A DNA stretch of 64,000 bases from Paraburkholderia nodosa. Its GTDB lineage: Bacteria; Pseudomonadota; Gammaproteobacteria; Burkholderiales; Burkholderiaceae. Where the stretch lies: positions 310,001 to 374,000 of the forward strand of contig NZ_MCNV01000004.1 of NCBI RefSeq assembly GCF_001718195.1. The letters run 5' to 3'. Below, in pieces: positions 1 to 8,472 of this stretch (position 1 is the first letter of the stretch; each line of letters opens with the position of its first letter). The notes beneath the pieces are model-generated. The model was not told the DNA's origin. It was given only the letters and a program-made list of their open reading frames with translations, and did no database searches. Both the position numbers and the translations under genes were made by a program.

Positions 1-763
1 CCTCACGAAACGACAGCGGCGCGAGCGCATGCGTGCCCCACCCAAGCGCGCTCACCACGTGCCCAAAATGCTTGACCGCGGCAAACGAAGCATCGAGCGT
101 CTTGCCACCCACCGTGTCCACCACGAGATCAAACCCGGCACCTGCCGTATGAGCTTGAACGTACTGCTCGACGCTCAGCGCGCCGTAATCGATAGGCGTC
201 GCACCCAGTTGCGAAATCACATCGGCATTGCGCGTGCTCCCCGTCGCGAAGACAGTCGCATCAAGCGCGCGCGCAATCTGCACGGCCACGTGGCCGACGC
301 CACCCGCGCCGCCCTGAACCAGCACGCTCTGACCCACCGCCAGGTGTGCGCGATCGACGATGCCCGACCACGACGTGATGAACGCAAGCGGCAACGCGGC
401 GGCTTCGCGCATCGAAAGATTCGCGGGCTTGCGCGCGAGGAGGTCCGCGTCGACGGCAGCGTACTCGGCCAGCGAACCTTGGATGCCGCCCACGCCGCCC
501 GTCATGCCGTACACCTCGTCGCCGGGCGCGAAACGCGTGACGCCCGCGCCGGCCGCTTCCACCACGCCTGCCATGTCGATGCCGGGCACGAGCGGCAGCG
601 GATGCTTCGCATGATCGGCCTTCCCCGCACGAATCTTGACGTCGAGCGGATTGAGGCCCGCAGCATGAACGCGCACGAGCACCTGGCCCGTTTGCGGTTC
701 CGGTCGATCGAGCGTGGTCAGTTCGAGCGGACCATCGTATTGGCTGAGGACGAGTGCTTTCAT
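1..763 (-). CDS. Zinc-independent MDR-family quinone oxidoreductase (partial, C-terminus outside window)
   Basis: Reading the minus strand from the ATG at 763 gives an open frame of about 254 codons running off the left edge. The protein begins MKALVLSQYDGPLEL. It has the MDR N-terminal fold, with GxDxAGVV and GDEVYGM segments, and a Rossmann nucleotide site QGGAGGVGHVAVQIA near residue 150, which is typical of NADPH:quinone oxidoreductases. The cysteine ligands of zinc alcohol dehydrogenases are absent. By family it would reduce quinones or activated alkenes with NADPH in the cytoplasm. It lies 52 bp downstream of the flavoprotein at 816-2213 on the same strand, so the two may be co-transcribed. 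The family assignment is solid; the substrate is unknown. Confidence 0.85.
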   Translation of the reverse strand, partial: MKALVLSQYDGPLELTTLDRPEPQTGQVLVRVHAAGLNPLDVKIRAGKADHAKHPLPLVPGIDMAGVVEAAGAGVTRFAPGDEVYGMTGGVGGIQGSLAEYAAVDADLLARKPANLSMREAAALPLAFITSWSGIVDRAHLAVGQSVLVQGGAGGVGHVAVQIARALDATVFATGSTRNADVISQLGATPIDYGALSVEQYVQAHTAGAGFDLVVDTVGGKTLDASFAAVKHFGHVVSALGWGTHALAPLSFRE

Positions 764-815
764 TGTCAGCGTGTGTGCCGTTGCGAATTGAAATGGTTAG
801 CCACGCGAGATTCGC

Positions 816-2213
816 TCAGCCCTTGTGATTCAGCTGCGAGGCAGCGTCTCGCAATGCTGTGCGCAAGCCTTCTTCGACCACCGGGTGATAGAACGGCATC
901 GCCAGCATGTCGTCCACGCTCAATCCCATCTGCACGCTCCACGCGAGCAGGTGCCCGATATGTTCCGCTGCCGGCCCGAGCCATTCCGCACCCACGAAGC
1001 GCCGCGTCGCACGCTCCACGTACACGTGGCCCAAGCCGTGGTTCTTGAGCATCACGCGGCTGCGCCCCTGATCTTCGAAGCTCACGGCGCCCGTCACGAA
1101 GCGGCCTTCCACCAGTTCCCGATGTGACTTGCCAACCATGGCGATCTGCGGATCGGAAAACACGACTGCAAGCGGTGCGCGGCGCGCAACGGGTTCGACT
1201 TCGGGAAAGCGAGCCGCATTGCGGCCCGCGGCGCGGCCCTCGTCGGCGGCTTCGTGCAGCAGCGGCAGCACGTCGTTCGCGTCGCCGGCCAAAAACACCG
1301 GCGCGGTGCCGATCTGCAGCGTAGCCGCGTCGAAACGCGGCACGCCGTGCGCGTCGAGTTCGAGCGAGGTGTTTGCGAGGCCCAGCTTCGCCACGTTGGG
1401 GTTCCGGCCCGTTGCTGCCAGGACGTAATCAAACGTTGCTTCGGACTGCGTGCCATCCGCACGGGCATAGCGCAGCGTCACGCCCGCGTCGCTGCGCGTA
1501 GCCGATACCACACGTCCCTGCGTCTCGAACTGCATTTCTGCGCCGAACACGCGGTGTGCTTCGCTGATCAGACGCGGGTCCGTGAGCGGTCCCACGCTGC
1601 CGTGCGAGCCGCCGTACAACGTCACGCGCACGCCGAGCCGCGCAAGCGCCTGGCCGAGTTCCAGACCGATTACGCCCGCACCGACCACCGCCACGCTGCG
1701 CGGCAAGTCCTCCCACGCGAACACGTCGTCGTTGACGATCAGCCGCTCGCCTAGTCCGGCGAGCGACTCGGGGACCGTGGGCGTCGAGCCCGTGGCGATC
1801 ACGACGCTCTTTGCGCGCACCTGTATATGCTCGCCAACCTGGAGGAGCCTGTCGTCGATGAAGCGGGCGTGCCCGACCAGGCGGTCCGCTTCGGGCAGGG
1901 CGAGCGTGCTGTCAACGACGAACCCAACGAACCGGTCCCGCTCGGTGCGCACGCGCTCCATCACAGCCCGGCCGTCGATCTCCATACCGAGCGGATTCAC
2001 GCCGAAACGCGGCGCCATCGTTACCGCGTGCGCCGCCTCGGCCGCCGCGATCAGCAGCTTCGAGGGCATACAGCCCACGCGCGCGCACGTCGTGCCGTAA
2101 GCGCCGCCTTCAATGATGATCGCGCTTGCACCTTCCGCCTTCGCGGCGCGGTAAGCGGAGAGTCCGGCCGTGCCGGCGCCGATGATGGCGACATCCGTTC
2201 GCAGTGTTTGCAT
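816..2213 (-). CDS. Dihydrolipoamide dehydrogenase-like FAD/NAD disulfide oxidoreductase
   Basis: A 465-residue class I pyridine nucleotide-disulfide oxidoreductase. Visible parts are the N-terminal FAD site (IIGAGTAGLSAYRAA, residues 10-24), the redox-active CARVGC pair near residues 43 and 48 followed by PSK, the central NAD site (VVGAGVIGLELGQAL near 178), an ATGRNPN segment, an FLAGDAND FAD loop, and a C-terminal dimerisation domain with HPVVEEG supplying the His-Glu pair. In the family, electrons pass between NAD(P)H and a disulfide substrate through FAD. No E1/E2 dehydrogenase genes are nearby, so this is not the Lpd of a 2-oxoacid complex by context; it is more likely a stand-alone reductase. 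ATG at 2213 was chosen because the FAD motif begins normally after it. Confidence 0.9.
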   Translation of the reverse strand: MQTLRTDVAIIGAGTAGLSAYRAAKAEGASAIIIEGGAYGTTCARVGCMPSKLLIAAAEAAHAVTMAPRFGVNPLGMEIDGRAVMERVRTERDRFVGFVVDSTLALPEADRLVGHARFIDDRLLQVGEHIQVRAKSVVIATGSTPTVPESLAGLGERLIVNDDVFAWEDLPRSVAVVGAGVIGLELGQALARLGVRVTLYGGSHGSVGPLTDPRLISEAHRVFGAEMQFETQGRVVSATRSDAGVTLRYARADGTQSEATFDYVLAATGRNPNVAKLGLANTSLELDAHGVPRFDAATLQIGTAPVFLAGDANDVLPLLHEAADEGRAAGRNAARFPEVEPVARRAPLAVVFSDPQIAMVGKSHRELVEGRFVTGAVSFEDQGRSRVMLKNHGLGHVYVERATRRFVGAEWLGPAAEHIGHLLAWSVQMGLSVDDMLAMPFYHPVVEEGLRTALRDAASQLNHKG

Positions 2214-2344
2214 CGTGTTTCCTCGAGGGGTTCATGCATTCGTTTCCATGACCCAGTCTAGGAGGTCCACACACGCGGGTGAATGTCGGCGCTGCTCAAG
2301 TTCATGCCCGATCGTCTCACGGGCGGCGGCGCGCGGGCCGCCGG

Positions 2345-3259
2345 TCAACCGGGCATGTGCTGCGCGAGCCAGTCGATCAACACGCGCACCTTCGGCGGTA
2401 AAAACCGGTTGGGCGGATAGAGCATCCACACCGGTCCGCTGTAAGCGCGCGGCTCCAGCGACCACTCAGGTAGCACACGAACGAGCAGACCGTCGCGCAG
2501 AGCATCCGCCGCGGCGAATTCGGGCAGGCTCGCAATGCCCCAGTCCGCGAGTGCCGCATCGCGCCGCGCGCCCACGTCGTTGGCGATATAGCGGCCCTTC
2601 ACCTCGACGGTATGCGTCTGTGTGCCGCGCCGGAAGGTCCAGCGGTTGTCGTCGGGCGTTTCGCCGAGATAGAGGCAGTCGTGGCGGGCGAGGTCCTTCG
2701 GGTGCTTCGGCGTGCCGTGCGCGCGCAGATAGCCGATGGAAGCGCACGGCATCCACTGCAGCGTGCCGAGCCGGCGCGCCGCGAGCCCCGGCGGCGGTGT
2801 GGGCGTCGGGCGAATCACGATGTCGACGCTGTCTCGTACCGGATCGACGTCGCGGTCGGTAAAGATGAGCTGCACCGCGACCTCCTCATACGCGCGCAGG
2901 AAGCCGGAAATCAGCGGATGAATGACGCTTTGCGCAAACGAAATCGGCGCGCTGATGCTGACGCGGCCATGCGGGCGGTCGGTGAGGCGGCTGGCGGCTT
3001 GCGCCGCGCTGGCGGCGGCTTCGACCATGTCCGTACAGTGACGGTAGACTTCGGCGCCGGATTCCGTGAGCCGCAGGCTGCGCGTGGAGCGCTCCAGCAG
3101 GCGCGTGCCGAGCGCGCGTTCGAGCCGCTGCATCTGGCGGCTCACCGTGGAAGGCGTGCTGCCGAGCTGGCGGGCCGCGACCGAGAAATTACCGGCGTCG
3201 ACCACGCGGGCGAAGGTGGCCAGATCGGGGAGCAGGGGCAGGAGGTCAGCGGGATTCAT
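2345..3259 (-). CDS. LysR-family transcriptional regulator
   Basis: A 304-residue LysR regulator. The N-terminal winged HTH spans residues 12-70 (FARVVDAGNFSVAARQLGSTPSTVSRQMQRLE) and the remainder is the two-lobed effector-binding domain, ending in the MLYPPNRFLPPKVRVLIDWL pattern seen in the CrgA/AaeR-like branch that often regulates small-molecule exporters and oxidoreductases. It is divergent from the DMT exporter at 3385 across about 125 bp and upstream of the flavoprotein at 816-2213. The classical LysR arrangement suggests it controls the exporter or itself; this is inferred from position. The effector is unknown. Confidence 0.92.
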   Translation of the reverse strand: MNPADLLPLLPDLATFARVVDAGNFSVAARQLGSTPSTVSRQMQRLERALGTRLLERSTRSLRLTESGAEVYRHCTDMVEAAASAAQAASRLTDRPHGRVSISAPISFAQSVIHPLISGFLRAYEEVAVQLIFTDRDVDPVRDSVDIVIRPTPTPPPGLAARRLGTLQWMPCASIGYLRAHGTPKHPKDLARHDCLYLGETPDDNRWTFRRGTQTHTVEVKGRYIANDVGARRDAALADWGIASLPEFAAADALRDGLLVRVLPEWSLEPRAYSGPVWMLYPPNRFLPPKVRVLIDWLAQHMPG

Positions 3260-3384
3260 GGCAGTCAGGGTTAAGTCATCTGTGCATCCAGAGCATAAAT
3301 GATGTTCCGTCGAAGTGGATTATCGCCGGGGAGTCATTGCCGGACAATGTGCCCGTTCCCGGCCAATCTGCACGCTCGTTCCCC

Positions 3385-4308
3385 ATGAATGCCCTGACCC
3401 GTTCGTCCCGCACCGTCGATCTATTGCTTGTTGCTGTCGCGCTTATCTGGGGCACGAGCTATGGCGTGGTGAAAGATGCGCTGCTTGTCTATCCGGTGCT
3501 GGGTCTGCTCGCGCTGCGCTTTGGCATCACCTTCGTGCTGCTGTCGCCCGCGTTACGCGGTCTGCGTCATGTGACGTGGCGCGAGCAGATCGGCGTGATC
3601 GGCGCAGGACTCCTGCTGCTCGGCATCTTTCTGGCCGAGACGTTTGGCGTGTCGCTCACGAACGCCTCGAACGCCGCGTTTCTCATCAGCCTGTGCGTGG
3701 TCCTCACGCCGCTCGTGGAGTGGGCGTGGCTCAAGCGCGCGCCGCGGCCGGTGGAATGGGCGGCGGCTGGCGTGTCGCTGTTTGGCGCGCTGCTCCTGAC
3801 GGGCGGCCATGTGGCGGCGAGCCCCGGCGATCTGCTGGTCGTGCTGGCCGCGCTGCTGCGCGCATTGACGACCTGCGCGGTCAAGCGCGTGATGAAGTCG
3901 GGTGCCGTGCCGCCGCTCACGGTGACGGCGGTCCAGTCCGCCGTCGTTTCGATCGGCTGCGCCGCGCTCGCGTTGACTGTTGCGCCCGAACAGTGGCGGC
4001 CGTTGCCGCCCTGGCAGGGGCACGGCGTGTTCTGGGGCAGCGTGATCTATCTCGTGGCGGGCTGCACGCTGTTCGCCTTCTTTGTGCAGAACTACGCCGT
4101 GAGCCGCAGCAGCCCCACGCGCGTGGCGTTGCTCATGGGCAGCGAGCCGGTCTTCGGCGCGCTCTTTGCATGCGTGTGGCTTGGCGAGCGGCTTACTTTG
4201 GCCGCGTGGATCGGCGGCATGCTGATCGTTGCCGCTTCGCTTTTCGCGCTCAAGCGGGAACCGCAGGCCGAAGCGCAGATAGAAGCGCAGGACGCCGTGA
4301 AAGCGTAG
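3385..4308 (+). CDS. EamA/DMT-family inner-membrane exporter
   Basis: A 307-residue protein with about ten hydrophobic segments and two EamA repeats. The first begins LLVAVALIWGTSYGVVKDALL and the second ends near LGERLTLAAWIGGMLIVAASLFAL, the usual end of DMT carriers. Members export amino acids, metabolites or drugs. A TTG at 3337 would extend the frame, but the ATG at 3385 puts the first membrane helix at the normal distance and is preferred. It is divergent from the LysR gene at 2345-3259, a common regulator-exporter pairing. The substrate cannot be named from sequence. Confidence 0.87.
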   Translation: MNALTRSSRTVDLLLVAVALIWGTSYGVVKDALLVYPVLGLLALRFGITFVLLSPALRGLRHVTWREQIGVIGAGLLLLGIFLAETFGVSLTNASNAAFLISLCVVLTPLVEWAWLKRAPRPVEWAAAGVSLFGALLLTGGHVAASPGDLLVVLAALLRALTTCAVKRVMKSGAVPPLTVTAVQSAVVSIGCAALALTVAPEQWRPLPPWQGHGVFWGSVIYLVAGCTLFAFFVQNYAVSRSSPTRVALLMGSEPVFGALFACVWLGERLTLAAWIGGMLIVAASLFALKREPQAEAQIEAQDAVKA

Positions 4309-4424
4309 GCCGCGCCCACATCCGCAAAGCTGATATGCAATTGCGAATTAACTGGTAGGGGATCGGGACGCAGGCTGTTCCAATGGGCGTTTGGACCTTC
4401 GATGCCGCAGGAGCGAGCCTTACG

Positions 4425-5798
4425 ATGGCGAAAACGAACAAACCCATTTTGCTCAACGCGTTCAACATGAATTGCGTGGGACACATCAATCACGGGCTGT
4501 GGACGCACCCGCGCGACCGCTCGACCGACTACCGCACGCTCGCGTACTGGACGAATCTCGCGCGTACGCTGGAGCGCGGGCTCTTCGACGGGCTTTTTCT
4601 CGCCGATATCGTGGGTGTCTACGACGTCTATCAGCGCAACGTGGACGTGACGCTGCGCGAGTCGATCCAGTTGCCGGTGAACGACCCCACGCTCGTCGTG
4701 CCGGCCATGGCCGCCGTGACCGAGCATCTCGGCTTTGGCGTGACGGTGAACCTCACATACGAGCAGCCTTATTTGCTGGCGCGGCGCTTTTCGACGCTCG
4801 ATCACCTCACGCAGGGCCGCATCGGCTGGAACATCGTGACGGGCTATCTGGACAGCGCGGCGCGCGCCATGGGACTCGAGCAGCAACTGCCGCACGACGA
4901 GCGCTACGACCGGGCGGACGAATACCTGGAAGTCCTCTACAAACTCTGGGAGGGCAGCTGGGAAGCGGACGCCGTGCGGCGCGACAAGGCCGCGCGTGTT
5001 TTCGCCGATCCCGCGAAGCTGCATCGCGTGGAGCATGCGGGACGTTACTACCGCGTGGACGGTTATCACCTGGCGGAACCTTCGCCGCAGCGCACGCCGG
5101 TGCTGTTCCAGGCGGGCAGTTCGGGGCGCGGGCAGCGCTTTGCGGCGCGTCACGCGGAATGCGTGTTCATTTCGCCGCCAAGCCGCGCCGCCGCGCGCGA
5201 GACAGTGCGCGCGTTGCGCGAACAATTGGTGCAAGCGGGGCGCCGGCCCGACGATGTGAAGGTCTTCGTCGGCGTGGCGGTGGTGCCGGGCTCCACTGAG
5301 CGCGAAGCGCGCGAGAAGTATGCCGACTACCGGCAATATGCGAGCCGTGAAGCGGGGTTGGCGCATTTCGCGTCGAGCACGGGTGTCGATTATTCGCAAT
5401 ACGATCTGGACGCGCCCGTGGATTATGCGCCGGGCAATGCGATCGAATCCGCCACGCGGACGGCGAAGCAACACGGCTGGACGCGGCGCAAGCTGCTGGA
5501 GATGTTCGAGCTGGGTGGGCGCTATCCGGCGATTGTCGGCAGCGCTTCGCAGGTGGCGGATGAACTGCAGGCGTGGATTGACGAGGCGGATGTGGATGGG
5601 TTCAACCTGAGCCGCACTGTCGTGCCCGAGAGCTACGAGGATTTCGTGGATCTCGTCGTGCCGGAGTTGCAGGCGCGTGGGCGGTATAAGACGGCGTATG
5701 CGCCGGGGACGTTGCGGGAGAAGTTGTTTGGGGGGGAGGCTACCTTGCCGCAGCGGCATGCTGGGGCGGGGTATCGGTGGGGGACTGAAGTGGTTTGA
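4425..5798 (+). CDS. FMN-dependent monooxygenase of the NtaA/SnaA/DszA family
   Basis: A 457-residue bacterial luciferase-fold monooxygenase of the nitrilotriacetate/dibenzothiophene/pristinamycin type. Diagnostic stretches are AFNMNCVGHINHGLW at the start, a GLFLADI strand, LTQGRIGWNIVTGYLDSAARAMG in the flavin pocket, YDRADEYLEVLYKLWEGSW, and PVLFQAGSSGRGQRFAARHAE. An ATG at 4383 is possible, but the ATG at 4425 has an AGGAG about ten bases upstream and matches the usual family start. These enzymes use reduced FMN from a separate reductase; none is adjacent. The last 40 codons are strongly G-biased at the third position. It converges on the MetQ-like gene, which could point to organosulfur use, but that is inference. 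Confidence 0.9.
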   Translation: MAKTNKPILLNAFNMNCVGHINHGLWTHPRDRSTDYRTLAYWTNLARTLERGLFDGLFLADIVGVYDVYQRNVDVTLRESIQLPVNDPTLVVPAMAAVTEHLGFGVTVNLTYEQPYLLARRFSTLDHLTQGRIGWNIVTGYLDSAARAMGLEQQLPHDERYDRADEYLEVLYKLWEGSWEADAVRRDKAARVFADPAKLHRVEHAGRYYRVDGYHLAEPSPQRTPVLFQAGSSGRGQRFAARHAECVFISPPSRAAARETVRALREQLVQAGRRPDDVKVFVGVAVVPGSTEREAREKYADYRQYASREAGLAHFASSTGVDYSQYDLDAPVDYAPGNAIESATRTAKQHGWTRRKLLEMFELGGRYPAIVGSASQVADELQAWIDEADVDGFNLSRTVVPESYEDFVDLVVPELQARGRYKTAYAPGTLREKLFGGEATLPQRHAGAGYRWGTEVV

Positions 5799-5884
5799 AT
5801 GGGATTTAATGGGAGAGGCCAAAGCGCCGGGGAGCCGCGAATAAAAAGCATCACGGCGCCCCGCGGCAAACCCCACCCACTCCC

Positions 5885-6721
5885 TTACTGCTGCGGCGCC
5901 CCCTGCCAGGCAGGCAACGTAGCCCCGTGATACACAGCAATAATCTCCGACGCCACATTAGGCTGCTGATAGCTCTCCACAAGCGCACGCACCCAACCCG
6001 CGTTAGCGTCCTTCTCATTCACGGCAATGAAGTTGCGATAAGGATTGCCAGTCACCTTCTCCTGAGCAATCCGCTCCTGCGGAATCTTGATGCCGGATTT
6101 GACGGCCCAGTCTGTATTGACAACGGCCGCATCCAGATCGCCAATCGCGCGCCCGACGATACCCGAATCAAGTTCCTTGATATGGATATTCTTCGGGTTC
6201 TTCGCGATGTCGCGTGCGGTCGGCAGCAGGCCGACGTCCTCGCGCAACGTAATGAGTCCCTGTGCCTGGAGCAGCAGCAGCGAGCGGCCTTCGTTGCTCG
6301 GATCGTTCGGCACGCCAATGGTCGCGCCCTGCGGCAGGTCTGCCACTGACTTCACCTTGCGCGAATACAGCCCGATAGGCTGCACGTAGGTAAAGCCGAC
6401 CGGCACGATCTTGTAGCCGCGCGCCTTGATCTGCGCGTCCAGATACGGCTTGTGCTGGAACGAATTGGCGTCGAGGTCGTGGCTGGAAAGCGCTTCGTTG
6501 GGCTGCGTGTATTCGGAGAACGTGGTCACCTTGATCGTGAGGCCGCGCTTCGCGGCGTTGGCGGCCACCACGCGCCATACGTCCTCGTCTTCACCCGACA
6601 TGATGCCAACGCGCAACGTCTGGTCTGCCGCGTGCGCGAGCGTCGCGCCCCCAATACTTACGCCCAGCGCGAGCGAAGCCAGCATCGCGCCCAGCAAGGT
6701 TCTTTTCTTCATAGAATCCAT
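5885..6721 (-). CDS. MetQ/NlpA-family substrate-binding protein
   Basis: A 278-residue binding protein of the NlpA (methionine-type) family. It has a signal peptide (MKKRTLLGAMLASLALG...LAHA, cleavage before ADQT) and conserved blocks LRVGIMSGEDEDVW, FQHKPYLDAQIKARG, IGLYSRKVKSVADLPQGATIGVPNDPSNEGRSLLLLQ, and VVNTDWAVKSG. The usual lipobox cysteine is missing, so it should be a free periplasmic protein rather than a lipoprotein. ATG at 6721 is used; 6712 is equally possible. No MetN ATPase or MetI permease gene lies nearby, so it is an orphan. It is divergent from the broken MFS gene at 6875. Confidence 0.88.
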   Translation of the reverse strand: MDSMKKRTLLGAMLASLALGVSIGGATLAHAADQTLRVGIMSGEDEDVWRVVAANAAKRGLTIKVTTFSEYTQPNEALSSHDLDANSFQHKPYLDAQIKARGYKIVPVGFTYVQPIGLYSRKVKSVADLPQGATIGVPNDPSNEGRSLLLLQAQGLITLREDVGLLPTARDIAKNPKNIHIKELDSGIVGRAIGDLDAAVVNTDWAVKSGIKIPQERIAQEKVTGNPYRNFIAVNEKDANAGWVRALVESYQQPNVASEIIAVYHGATLPAWQGAPQQ

Positions 6722-6874
6722 TATTCGAAGAGTTGTGGATAGGGCGATGCTAGAGAGCGCGCGGCAAGCGGACAACCAATTTTGGGAGGATTGCTTAGCT
6801 ATATTCGTCGTTTTGCGGCACGCAGCGACGTGGCTAGGATGCAGCGATTCCATTCCTCACGCGAGTCTCGTTCC

Positions 6875-8331
6875 ATGTCCACTCTCGCCGTTCCCGCTTC
6901 GGAACTCGTCGAAGCCACCGGGCAAGCGCAAGCCCCGCAACATGCCGTGATCCGCTCCGCTCAGGACGTCTCCCGTATCGTCAACGCCGGCGCAGCGCAG
7001 GGCAGCAACGCGCGTATCGTGATCGCGATCGCACTGGGCGGTGTGTTTCTCGATGCCTACGATCTCACCTCGCTCGCCTATGGCATCAAGGATATCGCGC
7101 GCGAATTCTCGCTATCGCCAGTGCAAGTCGGCTTCGTTTCGGCGGCTATCTCACGGACCGCATCGGGCGCTACCGCGTATTCATGGCCGACATGCTGTTC
7201 TTCGTGGTGGCCGCAATCGCGGCCGGGCTCGCGCCCAACGCCTGGGTGCTGGGCGGCGCACGCTTTCTCATGGGCTTCGGGGTGGGGCTCGATCTGCCGG
7301 TCGCCATGGCGTTTCTCGCCGAGTTCTCGCGCGTGGCGGGCAAGGGCAACAAGGCGGCCAGCGTGGCGGCGTGGTGCCCCGCGTGGTACGCGGCCACGAG
7401 CACCTGCTATCTGCTCATTCTCGGCCTCTATGCGATCCTGCCCGAGCATCAGCTCGGCTGGCTCTGGCGTATCACGCTCGCGTTCGGCGCGGTGCCGGCG
7501 CTCGTCATCATTGCCGTGCGTAGCCGCTATATCAGCGAGTCGCCCGTGTGGGCCGCGAATCAGGGCGATCTGGAAGGCGCGGCGCGCATTCTCAAGCGCT
7601 CGTATGGCGTGGATGCCGTGGTCGAGCGCGGCGAAGCGCCCACGCGAGCGCCGCGTGCCGCTTCATGGCGCAACTACGGCGTGCTTTTCAACGCCACGTA
7701 TCGTCGCCGCACGATTCTTGCCGCAACGATCGGCGCGGCGTCTTCTTTCGGTTACAACGCGATCATTTTCGGCCTGCCCGTGATTATCGCGAGCTTTTTC
7801 CAGCAGGGTCCGCTCACGACCATCGTTGCTTCGCTCACGCTGAACCTGTTGTTCGCTTTCGTTGGCGGGTTGATCGGCGTGCGTACCGCGCCCACCGTCG
7901 GCGCGTGGAAAATGACCGTGCTCGGTCACACGCTGCAGTTCGTCTCGCTCATCGGTCTTGCGCTGATCGGCCATCCGGGCAGCGCCTTTTTCGTTGTGGT
8001 CGCCATTCTGCTGCTGGGCGGCTATCTGTTCGGGCAGGGCTTCGGCCCCGGTTCGCATTGCATGACCTATGCATCGCTCAGTTATCCGACCTCGCTGCGC
8101 GGCATTGGCGTGGGTTTCAATCAGACGCTCGTGCGCTCCGCTTCCACGGTGTCGCTATTCCTGTTTCCCGTGCTCGCCGCGGCGCTCGGCACGAAGGTCT
8201 TCTGGGTGATCGCCATCGCGCCGCTCGCTTCGCTGCTCGTGCTGCTCGCGATCCGGTGGGAGCCCTCGGGCTACGACATCGATAGCGAGGATTATGCGGA
8301 TGAACGCGAAGAAGCTGCAATTGCAGCATAA
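6875..8331 (+). pseudogene. MFS transporter broken by an internal deletion and frameshift
   Basis: Two halves of one MFS transporter lie in different frames. The first runs from ATG 6875 and reads normally through AHS/MHS-like LGGVFLDAYDLTSLAYGIKDIAREF to VGFVSAA near 7147. The second continues in the +1 frame from about 7141 with GGYLTDRIGRYRVF and is then intact to the stop at 8331. GGYLTDRIGRY is the loop 2-3 motif, so nearly all of membrane helix 2 (roughly ten codons) is missing at the join, and the remaining reading is out of frame. The join lies at TCGGCGG, compatible with deletion between short repeats. A functional 12-helix carrier cannot be made without frameshifting, and would still lack helix 2. 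A sequencing error alone would not remove the helix. Confidence 0.8.
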
Positions 8332-8472
8332 GCAAAGAGGAATAAGTCATTTTCGTTTCGAACATGCGCATTCCATACTGAGTGCGGGGCGCGTGCTTCG
8401 GGATGTGTAGCGCCTGTTTAACGGCGACATGGCGATTGCCGCAATCGAGGTTTGAACAGGGGAAAACTAACT

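Noticed and set aside
29..1048. Long plus-strand frame opposite the quinone oxidoreductase and flavoprotein genes
   Set aside because: It is an antisense shadow in high-GC DNA, with arginine-rich low-complexity translation; the minus-strand frames have clear family motifs.
2214..2344. Possible small gene between the flavoprotein and LysR genes
   Set aside because: Only shadow frames are present, with no ribosome site or recognisable sequence.
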